A stretch of 16,332 bases of DNA from Candidatus Hodarchaeota archaeon (lineage in GTDB: Archaea > Asgardarchaeota > Heimdallarchaeia > Hodarchaeales > Hodarchaeaceae). Position 1 is the stretch's first letter, and each line of letters opens with the position of its first letter. The notes beneath the pieces are model-generated. The model searched no databases. It had not been told where the DNA came from and saw only the letters and a list, made by a program, of their open reading frames with translations. The translations under genes were made by a program, and so were the position numbers. Below, one piece after another: positions 1 through 7,476 of this stretch. Location: NCBI GenBank assembly GCA_016839665.1, contig JAEOTU010000365.1, positions 1 to 16,332 of the forward strand, written 5' to 3'.

Positions 1-53
1 ACATGTTTCTGCTAGTTCCCATAGGACTGCTTCTTGTTGTTGGCAGGGCCTGA
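1..53 (+). CDS. C-terminal tail of a probable membrane protein (partial)
   Basis: Reading frame 3 is open from the window edge to a TGA at 51-53. It ends in a hydrophobic stretch, MFLLVPIGLLLVVGRA, which looks like the last membrane helix of a protein whose body lies outside the window. A T-rich tract follows about 100 bases later, as expected for an archaeal transcript end. Seventeen codons are too few to name a family, and a chance ORF cannot be excluded. Confidence 0.3.
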   Translation, partial: MFLLVPIGLLLVVGRA

Positions 54-153
54 TCACAAACTTCCTTGTGAGAGTTACCATGTCACCATCTGAGATATTT
101 TGTGAGTATCGCTTGTTATAAACCCTTCCCCCTGTATCTTCCAATTTTAACGG

Positions 154-178
154 ATTGTTTTTCTCTTCTCTTTCCTTT
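154..178 (+). terminator. T-rich tract, possible archaeal terminator
   Basis: A pyrimidine run with several T clusters (TTTTT, then TTCTCTTTCCTTT) lies about 100 bases downstream of the stop at 51-53. Archaeal RNA polymerase commonly terminates on oligo-T without a hairpin. A 7-bp hairpin (205-221) lies further on. The assignment rests on composition alone. Confidence 0.3.
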
Positions 179-204
179 AGAACTTATTATTCTCTACGCC
201 CTAT

Positions 205-221
205 TCTCATTACCAATGAGA
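205..221. repeat. Inverted repeat (7-bp arms, 3-nt loop)
   Basis: TCTCATT and AATGAGA are perfect reverse complements separated by ACC. The repeat sits between a + strand gene tail and the 3' end of the minus-strand phosphotransferase, so a role in transcript ending is plausible. No function is shown by the sequence. Confidence 0.4.
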
Positions 222-245
222 TGTCTTTTGTCCCACCATTCATCC

Positions 246-272
246 CCCATCAGAAAGGGGACTTCTGATGGG
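246..272. repeat. Perfect 10-bp inverted repeat, hairpin 3' of the phosphotransferase gene
   Basis: CCCATCAGAA (246-255) and TTCTGATGGG (263-272) are perfect reverse complements around a 7-nt loop. The hairpin starts 11 bases past the stop codon of the minus-strand gene ending at 284. This fits an RNA 3'-end structure or bidirectional terminator between convergent genes, although no long T run follows on the minus strand. Confidence 0.5.
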
Positions 273-283
273 TAAGTTAAATA

Positions 284-1264
284 TCATCTAGCAAAATTAG
301 GAAGGTAGAATTTTGCCAAATCATAGTATTTATCCGAAGTAGAGTTTAGTTCAGGCTTTTTTTGTTTATTTGGTTCGTTCATTGCTTGAAATCCAAAAAC
401 TTTCCCCTTAACATATGCTCGGTAACATTTAAAGAAATCTATGATTTCTTCTAATAATTCATCTCCACTATAGTAGATGTATTTTTCAACAAATAGGTTT
501 GATAATTCAGATTCGCCCCAATAATCGAGATCCATTGCTAGAAAACCTACATCTTCACAAACATCACCATACCGTAATAAAGGATTAAACTCAATGCAAT
601 CGAAAAGTCTAACCTTATCTCCTGGTAGAATGAAGATATTATTACTGCAAAGATCTCCATGGTTATCTGTTATACGACCATCATTGACACGCTCTTGAAA
701 TAGCCCCTGATTTCCCCGCATAAATCCAAAGATCTTTTCTTGAAACTCTTCGCTTTCAGTCCGAAATTGAGCAGTAGTCCTAAAATTCTCATCCCATTTT
801 TCCCAGATATACTTTAATTTTCCCCATTCAGGAACTTTTTTGGTGTTCTTATGAAAATCCGCAATCATTTTTGCAACTTTTTCAATAGCTGAGGCTGTGA
901 TTTCCTTTTTCATCAATATGTTAAGCATTAAGCTTTTTTCTGGTATTTGCTTCATTTTCACACCATATTCGATGGTTTTTCCAGGACCATTGATTCTTCC
1001 CTCTGAATCTATTGAAAAAACACCAAGGTAAATATCTGGAGAAAATCGTTTATTTAATTCAATTTCTTTGTGACAAAATTCCTTTCGAAGATCTAAAGTT
1101 GAAAAATCAAGAATATCTCCAAATTTTACTGGTTTTTTGACTTTATATGCAAATGGCCCCGTAAGAAATACCCAAGAAATATGAGTTTCCCGTATATCTA
1201 TTGATTCTGTGGGATGTTCGTATGCTGAAGCTTCTTCTAGCATTTTGGGATCAAAAATTTTCAA
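284..1264 (-). CDS. COG2187-like aminoglycoside phosphotransferase-family kinase
   Basis: This 326-aa cytoplasmic protein has the protein-kinase-like APH fold. An N-terminal AYKVKKPV segment (about 39-46) would provide the ATP-binding lysine. The Brenner-type catalytic motif HGDLCSNN is at 202-209, followed by the metal-binding segment FDCIEFNP (221-228). The Lys-rich N-terminus and the LFDCIEFN form match the COG2187 family, which in many bacteria is fused to a COG0645 P-loop kinase. Here that partner is the gene immediately upstream (1251-1793), whose last 14 bases overlap this start, so the two are probably translationally coupled. The physiological substrate is unknown; real aminoglycoside resistance is unlikely. 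The family call is firm and the substrate is not known. Confidence 0.8.
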   Translation of the reverse strand: MKIFDPKMLEEASAYEHPTESIDIRETHISWVFLTGPFAYKVKKPVKFGDILDFSTLDLRKEFCHKEIELNKRFSPDIYLGVFSIDSEGRINGPGKTIEYGVKMKQIPEKSLMLNILMKKEITASAIEKVAKMIADFHKNTKKVPEWGKLKYIWEKWDENFRTTAQFRTESEEFQEKIFGFMRGNQGLFQERVNDGRITDNHGDLCSNNIFILPGDKVRLFDCIEFNPLLRYGDVCEDVGFLAMDLDYWGESELSNLFVEKYIYYSGDELLEEIIDFFKCYRAYVKGKVFGFQAMNEPNKQKKPELNSTSDKYYDLAKFYLPNFAR

Positions 1265-1793
1265 TATAAGTTCTCACATCCTGTAGAATATTCTGGATTT
1301 CTTTTTCTGTATCAATTATCAAATGTGGGTGATCAATAATCTCAAATCTTCCTTTGATTTCTAAATAAATGTTAAAATCAGCATCACTTGTGTTATCCCC
1401 ACTTAGTTTTCGCTCTTGGATTCGCTGTTTTATTATTTCCTCAGAACATACTGTTCTGATAAGGATTAGCTTTTGGTTCAATCGTTCGCAGATTCTATAA
1501 AGTGGTTGTCTTTTTATTTGAGAATAAAAAGTACCATCTAGTACGAGAGTAAGCTTCTGATTAAGTAGAATTTCAACAATAAGATATAAAGCATTATACA
1601 CAAGATCACGCTTTTCTTGGGTATATAATTTTGACCCAAAGGGTTCATATTGATGATGAGAGAAGTCAAACAGGTATCTTCTTACCAAGTCAGTACTTAT
1701 GTAGATTGGGTTCTCTAAAAGGGATCTAGATAGCTCTTCTGCTAAAAATGATTTACCTGTACCTGGTAAACCCATTATCACAATCAAAGGCAT
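1251..1793 (-). CDS. COG0645-like P-loop kinase (AAA_33 family)
   Basis: This 180-aa protein is a small P-loop phosphotransferase. The Walker A motif GLPGTGKS is at 8-15, and the STDLVRR segment at 33-39 is typical of the base of the acceptor or lid region in this family. LVLDGTF at 83-89 is the Walker B-like strand. Related domains form the C-terminal half of bacterial COG2187-COG0645 fusion proteins. Here it is a separate gene placed before the COG2187-like gene, the reverse of the fused order, and overlaps it by 14 bases. An ATG start is used. The 65-base gap to the gene ending at 1859 makes one transcript for all three genes plausible. The substrate is unknown. Confidence 0.8.
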   Translation of the reverse strand: MPLIVIMGLPGTGKSFLAEELSRSLLENPIYISTDLVRRYLFDFSHHQYEPFGSKLYTQEKRDLVYNALYLIVEILLNQKLTLVLDGTFYSQIKRQPLYRICERLNQKLILIRTVCSEEIIKQRIQERKLSGDNTSDADFNIYLEIKGRFEIIDHPHLIIDTEKEIQNILQDVRTYIENF

Positions 1794-1858
1794 CTTAATC
1801 TTCTGCTTATTGTTAATGAAAAAATAGTTTGCAGGAACAGACTTCGAGTCATTTGCTG

Positions 1859-2233
1859 TTATACTTGGATTCCTCGGTCAGCTGCACCATAACACCAAAG
1901 TGATATCCGTTTAAAATCAACAAGCTCTAAACCAATTTCTGCTAGTTCTCGTCGAAGAATCATTTTCAAACGATTTATAATTATTGATCGCTGTGAAACA
2001 ACATCATCTTCATCAACTGCTTCAAGTACAAGATCAATGTGACGTTGTACTTGGAAAAACAAGAAAATGTTGACAGCTTCTAATTCTAAACGGCCTTTTG
2101 TAGCTTCCTTAAGCTGGTCTAGATCCTTGGTGTGATAGCTCAGGATTCCTCGAAAATCTATTTCAGTTTGGCTTTTTGTAATACGTGTATAGGAAAAATC
2201 TAAATTGTAAATACAATGCATTTTGACTTTCAT
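1859..2233 (-). CDS. Hypothetical protein, 124 aa
   Basis: I do not recognise this protein. It has no signal peptide or membrane helix. The N-terminal half reads as beta strands (KVKMHCIYNLDF, EIDFRGILSY). The C-terminal half reads as a helix with alternating charge, about residues 77-102, followed by LELVDFKRISLW. A helix followed by ELAEIGLELVDFKRISL loosely recalls the C-terminal part of SPFH/band-7 domains, but this is too weak to use as a call. The ATG start is preceded by a G-rich stretch (GGGG). The gene probably heads the group containing the two kinase-like genes downstream. Confidence 0.55.
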   Translation of the reverse strand: MKVKMHCIYNLDFSYTRITKSQTEIDFRGILSYHTKDLDQLKEATKGRLELEAVNIFLFFQVQRHIDLVLEAVDEDDVVSQRSIIINRLKMILRRELAEIGLELVDFKRISLWCYGAADRGIQV

Positions 2234-2447
2234 CTAGGTTCCCCATTTCAAGAATGACTAATATTCGTTTGCCATAATGTCTAATACATTATTGGTGTTA
2301 TGGGCTCAAATTAAAGATTTTAAATTATGAATAAATTGATTTTGCCTATCGTTTAATCAATTAGGAAATAAGTATATCAAACTTATTAGGTATCTTATTT
2401 TCTATGAAAACTTTTCTTGGTGATCACAATGAATTAAGGGGAGATGT
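2234..2447. other. Intergenic region with three inverted repeats
   Basis: This very AT-rich stretch lies upstream of the minus-strand gene starting at 2233 and downstream of adenine deaminase. Three perfect inverted repeats occur within 115 bases: ATAATGT/ACATTAT (2274-2292), AATTGATT/AATCAATT (2334-2362) and AATAAGT/ACTTATT (2367-2387). A weak minus-strand TATA-like AATTTAAAA lies near 2316-2327. No convincing protein-coding frame was seen here. Confidence 0.4.
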
Positions 2448-2540
2448 ATGATCATAAGATTGCTGGAATTGGTGAAAACAAAGAAAAATCTCCCTTATAG
2501 AGAATATGTGAAAGAAGAGGTTAATAATTCGGATTCATGA
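2448..2540 (+). CDS. Possible small ORF, 30 aa
   Basis: An ATG at 2448 follows AAGGGGAG, a good Shine-Dalgarno match ending 5 bases before the start. It opens a 30-codon frame ending in TGA at 2538-2540. The peptide (MIIRLLELVKTKKNLPYREY and ten more residues) is amphipathic and charged, without recognisable homology. Its 3' end overlaps the adenine deaminase 3' end by six bases on the opposite strand. The strong ribosome site is the only real support; conservation would be needed to accept it. Confidence 0.25.
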   Translation: MIIRLLELVKTKKNLPYREYVKEEVNNSDS

Positions 2541-4307
2541 GACAAGAAGATCGCAAAAAGCAAATTTATCTACATCGACAAGCCCTTTATCAGTTAATTT
2601 TAAGTGAGGGATTACTGGAAGTGCCATAAATGATAATGCCATTAGAGGTTCATCAAAAGCGGTGATATTATCAAATGTTTTATTCAAATTGATTAATTGA
2701 TCATGAAGAACCTCATGCGATTCTAAACTAATCAACCCACCATATGGAAGTGGTACTTTTTGGATAGTATCTTCTGCGATGACGACGTACCCCCCCTTCA
2801 TTTGTTTTATTAGGTTTACTGCTTTAACCATTGTTTGGTGATCGGTTCCAGCTACAAGAAGGTTATGACAGTCGTGGGCAACTGTTGTTGCCATTGCGAA
2901 AGGTTTACATTGAATATCAAACCCTTTGATAAAAGCATTTGCCATATTTCCATTGACTCCATAACGTTCGATTACTGTTAATGATAGAATATCTTTATCT
3001 GGGTCTGAATGAATCCATCCGTTTTCTATCTCAAGGTTTGCTATTAATGCTTCTGTAATTAGGGAGTGCGGAATAACACCTATCACTCTAACACTATAAG
3101 TTCCATCAGTAACAGATGTGACTGCACGAAATGATTCGGGATTGACTGATTGCGATATTTTTATAGTATTGGTTGCCCATGAAGGATATTCAAATTCTGG
3201 AAAATTCCACTTCAACTTTTTGTCTTCATAAACAATCCTCCCTCCAAAAATTACTGAATTTATCATAAAAGATTGAAGATCTTCAAAAATTATTACGTCT
3301 GCAACTTTTCCTGGAGCGATGCTGCCAATTTTTCTTTCTAAGTTGAAATATGTTGCAGGATTAATGGTAACCATCTGGATTGCGGATACTGGGGAGATTC
3401 CCTCTTCAACTGCAATTCTTAGTTGATTGTCCAAATGTCCATTTTCATAAAGATCGATAATATTGCGATCATCAGATGCAAGAAGACAATTTCTAAGATC
3501 CAACTTCCTCCCTTTTGTGGCTTTCAACACATTCCGGAGATCTTTAGCTAAAGACCCCTCGCGTGCCATGACTTTCATCCCTTTTCTTAGTTTTTCCAAA
3601 AATTCCTCTGAAGTTGTACTCTCATGGTCTGATTCGATCCCTGCTGCTATATAGGCATCCAAATCCATACCAGAGACACCTGGACAATGACCATCAATAA
3701 TATTGAGGCTAGAACCTAATTGAATTTTTGTTAACACCTCATCGTCTTTGAAAAGCACTCCTGGGTAATTCATCACCTCTCCAAGGCCAAAGAACCTATC
3801 ATCCTTCTCAATAAGATCTTTAATAGTTTTAGAGTCAATAATATGCGCAGATGTTTCCAATCCTGGCGCCGCAGGCACACAAGACGGGATCTCAATGAGA
3901 TACCTGATGGGAAGACCTTCTGATTGGGTGAGAAGAAGTTGCAATCCTCGAACCCCCAAAGCGTTTCCTAGTTCATGTGGATCTAAGAGCACTGTTGTTG
4001 TTCCTCGGGGAATCACAACCCTCGCAAATTCGGTAGGGGATAGCATTGTGCTTTCAATGTGAAGGTGTGATTCAATAAGGCCAGGAGAAATGAATTTTCC
4101 TTTAGCATTGATAATATGATGTGTATTATCAGGATCTAAAGAGTTTGGTTCAGATACATTCGCTATACGATTATTATAAATTGTAATATCAGCTTTATAT
4201 AATTCACAGGTAATTACATTAACAAGTGTCCCTTCTTGAATTAGTATGTCTGAAGGGATTTCTCCACGAGCGCAGGATATCAATTCTTTAAGGGAAGAAA
4301 TGTTCAA
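2535..4307 (-). CDS. ade: Adenine deaminase
   Basis: This enzyme hydrolyses adenine to hypoxanthine and ammonia in purine salvage (EC 3.5.4.2). The 590-aa length matches the family. The metal-binding HLHIEST is at 81-87 after FISPGLIES, and LLDPHELGN follows at about 107-115. The family-typical DGHCPG, ASDDRN and C-terminal VAHDCHN and LPVIPHLKLT segments are present, ending in KFAF near the C-terminus as in the E. coli enzyme. The start is TTG at 4307; no ATG lies in frame nearby, and this point fits the family N-terminus. The gene begins 40 bases after the 283-aa hypothetical gene, so the two are probably cotranscribed from the promoter near 5268. Confidence 0.93.
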   Translation of the reverse strand: MNISSLKELISCARGEIPSDILIQEGTLVNVITCELYKADITIYNNRIANVSEPNSLDPDNTHHIINAKGKFISPGLIESHLHIESTMLSPTEFARVVIPRGTTTVLLDPHELGNALGVRGLQLLLTQSEGLPIRYLIEIPSCVPAAPGLETSAHIIDSKTIKDLIEKDDRFFGLGEVMNYPGVLFKDDEVLTKIQLGSSLNIIDGHCPGVSGMDLDAYIAAGIESDHESTTSEEFLEKLRKGMKVMAREGSLAKDLRNVLKATKGRKLDLRNCLLASDDRNIIDLYENGHLDNQLRIAVEEGISPVSAIQMVTINPATYFNLERKIGSIAPGKVADVIIFEDLQSFMINSVIFGGRIVYEDKKLKWNFPEFEYPSWATNTIKISQSVNPESFRAVTSVTDGTYSVRVIGVIPHSLITEALIANLEIENGWIHSDPDKDILSLTVIERYGVNGNMANAFIKGFDIQCKPFAMATTVAHDCHNLLVAGTDHQTMVKAVNLIKQMKGGYVVIAEDTIQKVPLPYGGLISLESHEVLHDQLINLNKTFDNITAFDEPLMALSFMALPVIPHLKLTDKGLVDVDKFAFCDLLVS

Positions 4308-4347
4308 TTTTGGAAGAATCCCCAGAAAATGGATATTGTTTTCTGAT

Positions 4348-5199
4348 TTAACTAAATGTTTTAGAAATTAAGTTCCAAAGGTCTTCTATTGATATACTCT
4401 TTCGTTTGGCGACCTTTAGTTCAATCTCGGAATTTTCCATTTCAAATAATAAATATTCTCCGAAATTCTCAATTAACGCTTGTTTTAACATGAGTGGTAA
4501 TGTTAAGCGGAGGAAAGCTTTGTTTCGTTCTGCAGTTTGATCCATATTATAATTCACAATGCTGATAAGTTCATCTGTTCGTGCGACAAGTCGTTTAAAA
4601 TCGCCACCAATAACATTTACAATCGAATCATCAGATTCTAAGCTTCTATCAAGTTCAAATACCTCATTCATTGTATCTGACATCGGTTTGAGGACATTTT
4701 CCGAAAAAGTGGCAAGGGCTGTCTCTAATTGCGATTCAAAATCAATTTCTAATAAACTGTTCAGGGCAACAAAATAATCTTTTCTTAGTGGCCGAAGTTC
4801 GGCAGTTAATGCGTAGAGCTGTTTGTCAGCTCCACGAATAGATATTGGGTAAAGATCGCCCCGATAAAACTCGAGATACCCAGCTTTTGGAGGTTCAGAG
4901 GAGATCAATGTATATCCTCCAATCATCTTAGCAAAACTTTCTAAAAATTCAATTGTAATCAAAGGCATTAGTTCCAGAGGAAAATCATCATCAGGTTCAA
5001 CACGGAAATTTACATCTGGAAAAGGGTCATTAAAACTAATCACATCGTATGTTTGAACATCTCCATTAATATCAAGAGTGCAACTAACTTTTTCTGCTGA
5101 AATTTGAATAGATTTCAGTGCTTCTAGTCCAGGGATATCCAAACTTTTCTCTACTGCTGATCCTTCAAGAGAGATTGGAGGGAATAGGGTAAAGTACAA
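4348..5199 (-). CDS. Hypothetical protein, 283 aa, upstream of ade
   Basis: I do not recognise this protein. It is acidic and apparently cytoplasmic, with no signal peptide or membrane segment. The N-terminal 150 residues look beta-rich; residues from about 155 look helical, including a segment rich in Glu, Leu and Asp. The only upstream start choice is TTG at 5199, which directly follows an in-frame TAG. A GGTGA Shine-Dalgarno-like site lies 7 bases before it. A good TATA box (TTATATAT on the minus strand, near 5268) would give a leader of about 40 bases. The short gap to ade suggests an operon but not a function. Confidence 0.65.
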   Translation of the reverse strand: MYFTLFPPISLEGSAVEKSLDIPGLEALKSIQISAEKVSCTLDINGDVQTYDVISFNDPFPDVNFRVEPDDDFPLELMPLITIEFLESFAKMIGGYTLISSEPPKAGYLEFYRGDLYPISIRGADKQLYALTAELRPLRKDYFVALNSLLEIDFESQLETALATFSENVLKPMSDTMNEVFELDRSLESDDSIVNVIGGDFKRLVARTDELISIVNYNMDQTAERNKAFLRLTLPLMLKQALIENFGEYLLFEMENSEIELKVAKRKSISIEDLWNLISKTFS

Positions 5200-5262
5200 C
5201 TAGTTTTCACCAATTTTGCGGTTTCTGTCAGCTGATTATTACTTAATTAAAATTGTGAGCAT

Positions 5263-5273
5263 CATATATAAGA
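5263..5273 (-). promoter_or_regulatory. TATA box for the 283-aa gene and ade
   Basis: On the minus strand the sequence reads CTTATATATG, close to the archaeal TATA consensus. It lies about 65 bases before the TTG start at 5199, predicting a transcription start near 5243 and a leader of about 40 bases containing the GGTGA ribosome site. Confidence 0.5.
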
Positions 5274-5320
5274 CTTGTTTGAATTGATTTTACAATGTAA
5301 TATCTTGGCTTCCCTAGTAA

Positions 5321-7132
5321 TTACTTCTTCAATAAGTCTATTAAACCAGACGATTCTAACCATTCCCTGTCATTTTTTTTCATTTGTGAAAAAGGGGATT
5401 TTGACGATTTTTTCGAAGGAATAATTGGTTCTTCTGATTTCAATGCAATAATCAATTGAGTAATCAATTTTGTTGCTTCTAATTCTGACATTTCATGGAT
5501 TCTATTAGAAAACCAAGGTTCTAAGCTCTTAGACTGTTTCTTACTGAGCCATTTGAAGTTCCCATCAAAACAAATGGATATTCCCCAATCCTTAGCATTG
5601 CGCTGAATTCTGCCATGAGCTTGTTGTATTGTTATCATTACATCGTTTTCCAGGAATTGGGGATATTTCTTTATTTTCTTCTGAATAATTGGTGACCCCA
5701 TCATAGGAAATGGCAATTTCGGAATAAGACACATTCGTGCCAAATCATCATCTAAGGAGATTCCTTCCCATGCAGAAGGAGTAATTAGAACATCCCCCTG
5801 ATGGTTTGAAATAAAATCCTTAATGGCTTTATCTGATTTTCCAGATGTATGTGTTATAACTCTAAGTTTTGACATCTTAGCGAGATCTTCCATCAAATTG
5901 GCTAATTCAAAACTTGACGTTAGGATTAATCCACGTAACTGGTGTTGTTTCATTAAATCGAGAAAAGGTTGGGATTGGGTTTCAAGAATTTTGAACACTC
6001 TTTGTTTTTTTTCTTTCGTTGATGTAGAAAGCTTTTCCGCTTCCTCCAACAGGATAAATGGATGATTCTTTTTTTCAAAAGAGGAGTCTTCATGGATGTA
6101 AAAGCAATGTTGCTTATTTAATCCAAGGAGTTGAGCTAAGTACTCTCCGTTACCAATTGTTGCTGATATAAAGAGGTTTTTACTTCCACGAAATAATTTA
6201 GAAAAAATATAAGCAATATCAAATGGCTGAACAACAAGTTTTCCCCGTTTTTTTGCCTTATCGCGTTGGAAAAAGAAAGTTAAATCTGAAAGAACTGGAT
6301 TCTCAATCAAGTCAGAAAGAGCAGAAATCATGTCAGTAATATTTTTTAGTTCTCTTAGTATCTCAAGTTTCACTGAATCAGGTTTTTCATTCAAAATTCG
6401 TGCGATAGATTTCTCACGTTCTGTTAAGGTAAATTGTAGTTTTTTGAGGAAATCAAGGCCATCTTCCATCTTAACTTCAATATACTGCTTATTCTCCAGT
6501 TGATTTTTTTCCCAATCCAGAAATTGGTTCAAAAGTTCTTCGTCATTAGCATTGTTTTGCAGAAAAGAGTTATTGATTTCTACTCTTAATAGACTCTCCA
6601 GATTTAGCAGATTGTGAGCTTCATCAAATATTCTGAAATTTGCTTTTTCTTCACCTAAATCGACATATTTGAAGACCCACCAGTTTAGAATCCGAACTTG
6701 ACTTTTCCTAATAAGTCTCCGGGCTTGAAGTAATGAACATCGTCGTCTAGCTTGACAATTCTTAGCGTAAAGAGGATCAAATGCGCAAGGAGCGATATTC
6801 GCTCCTGATTTGATAATGGGACAAAAATATGCCGCACGACCCTTCAATAAAGATACTGAAAAGCCATGTTTTCGAGCATAGTTCTGTAAAATTGATTTCC
6901 AAAAATCTTGATGCATCCGATAAGGGACCAAAATATCTATTTTATCTCCCGAATTACTTTGAATGTAGTCAGATAAGAGACAAGCTGCAAGATCTGTCTT
7001 TCCTGAACCTGTTGGAAGAGAACAAAAAAAGGAATGGTAGTAAGACCAGTTTTGTTGAATTGTATCATAGGTACGTTGCTGTTGTGGACGAACTGTGGGG
7101 TGGATGATTAGTTCAGAAATGGGAATGTTCAG
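5321..7132 (-). CDS. XPD/DinG-family Fe-S superfamily 2 DNA helicase, probable CTG start
   Basis: This is an ATP-driven 5'-3' helicase of the Rad3/XPD/DinG group, about 603 aa from the proposed start. Walker A PTGSGKT is at residues 40-46, preceded by VRPQQQ (14-19), the usual Q-like entry. Four cysteines at 104, 116, 126 and 132 after LKGRAAYF form the iron-sulfur domain. DEAH is at 170-173 and motif VI QAHGRIQR at 504-511. The first ordinary start codon (TTG, 6931) would remove Walker A, so the frame must begin upstream. It is open to a TGA at 7142-7144 with no ATG, GTG or TTG. CTG at 7130-7132 has GAGGG (7139-7143) six bases before it, and a TATA box lies at 7169-7179. A sequencing error near the start is the alternative. 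Confidence 0.85.
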   Translation of the reverse strand: MNIPISELIIHPTVRPQQQRTYDTIQQNWSYYHSFFCSLPTGSGKTDLAACLLSDYIQSNSGDKIDILVPYRMHQDFWKSILQNYARKHGFSVSLLKGRAAYFCPIIKSGANIAPCAFDPLYAKNCQARRRCSLLQARRLIRKSQVRILNWWVFKYVDLGEEKANFRIFDEAHNLLNLESLLRVEINNSFLQNNANDEELLNQFLDWEKNQLENKQYIEVKMEDGLDFLKKLQFTLTEREKSIARILNEKPDSVKLEILRELKNITDMISALSDLIENPVLSDLTFFFQRDKAKKRGKLVVQPFDIAYIFSKLFRGSKNLFISATIGNGEYLAQLLGLNKQHCFYIHEDSSFEKKNHPFILLEEAEKLSTSTKEKKQRVFKILETQSQPFLDLMKQHQLRGLILTSSFELANLMEDLAKMSKLRVITHTSGKSDKAIKDFISNHQGDVLITPSAWEGISLDDDLARMCLIPKLPFPMMGSPIIQKKIKKYPQFLENDVMITIQQAHGRIQRNAKDWGISICFDGNFKWLSKKQSKSLEPWFSNRIHEMSELEATKLITQLIIALKSEEPIIPSKKSSKSPFSQMKKNDREWLESSGLIDLLKK

Positions 7133-7138
7133 TTGAAT

Positions 7139-7143
7139 CCCTC
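7139..7143 (-). promoter_or_regulatory. Shine-Dalgarno site supporting a CTG start
   Basis: GAGGG on the minus strand sits six bases before CTG at 7132-7130. Its position decides the start of the helicase gene, since no standard start codon exists between the in-frame TGA that overlaps this site and Walker A. Confidence 0.45.
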
Positions 7144-7168
7144 AAAGTTGTCGTTACAGTTACATCAG

Positions 7169-7179
7169 CTTTTATATAG
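7169..7179 (-). promoter_or_regulatory. TATA box for the helicase gene
   Basis: The minus strand reads CTATATAAAAG, a strong archaeal TATA box. Transcription would begin near 7149, giving a short leader of about 17 bases that contains GAGGG and then the proposed CTG start. This spacing independently supports a start close to 7132. Confidence 0.6.
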
Positions 7180-7224
7180 GATCTCTTTTATCTGTGAAAA
7201 ATTCTTGCTTTTTAAAGATTCTAT

Positions 7225-7419
7225 TTATATTTTATAACGTGTAGCTTTTTTTAATTTCTTTGCAGTTTTCTTATCCATTCCAGTAGGCGTTCTCGTTGAG
7301 GGAAAAAGTACTCCATCGCCCTTTGGCCCCCCTATGCTTTTTGGTTGTCGAGTTTTACGTCGTGTTCGCTGCGGAAGTTTTCTTTTTGGTTTAGATAACC
7401 GTTTTTGTTTGGGAGACAT
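7225..7419 (-). CDS. Very basic small protein, 64 aa
   Basis: I do not recognise this protein. Of 64 residues, 23 are Lys or Arg and only two are acidic. The basic residues concentrate in residues 4-27 (KQKRLSKPKRKLPQRTRRK) and in a second cluster at 50-63, with a Gly/Pro-rich middle (GGPKGDG). This composition suggests a nucleic-acid-binding or ribosome-associated protein, but no known ribosomal family is evident. There is an ATG start without a clear Shine-Dalgarno. It lies 57 bases after the TPR gene on the same strand and may share its transcript. A T-rich stretch follows the stop on the minus strand. Confidence 0.5.
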   Translation of the reverse strand: MSPKQKRLSKPKRKLPQRTRRKTRQPKSIGGPKGDGVLFPSTRTPTGMDKKTAKKLKKATRYKI

Positions 7420-7476
7420 TAGGAGAGATTTCCCATCTTACTCTTTTTCAGATATTTCAAAATAAAGTCCGATCTC

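Noticed and set aside
284..1264. Antibiotic-resistance aminoglycoside phosphotransferase
   Set aside because: Only the fold and the HGDxxxxN motif are shared. The COG2187-like features and the pairing with a COG0645-like kinase point to a housekeeping metabolic role.
1859..2233. SPFH/band-7 domain remnant
   Set aside because: The similarity is limited to a generic amphipathic helix and a short strand; the protein is too short, and no membrane segment precedes it.
6829..7107. 92-codon + strand frame opposite the helicase N-terminus
   Set aside because: It is the antisense shadow of the helicase Walker A and Fe-S region, whose motifs are unmistakable on the minus strand.
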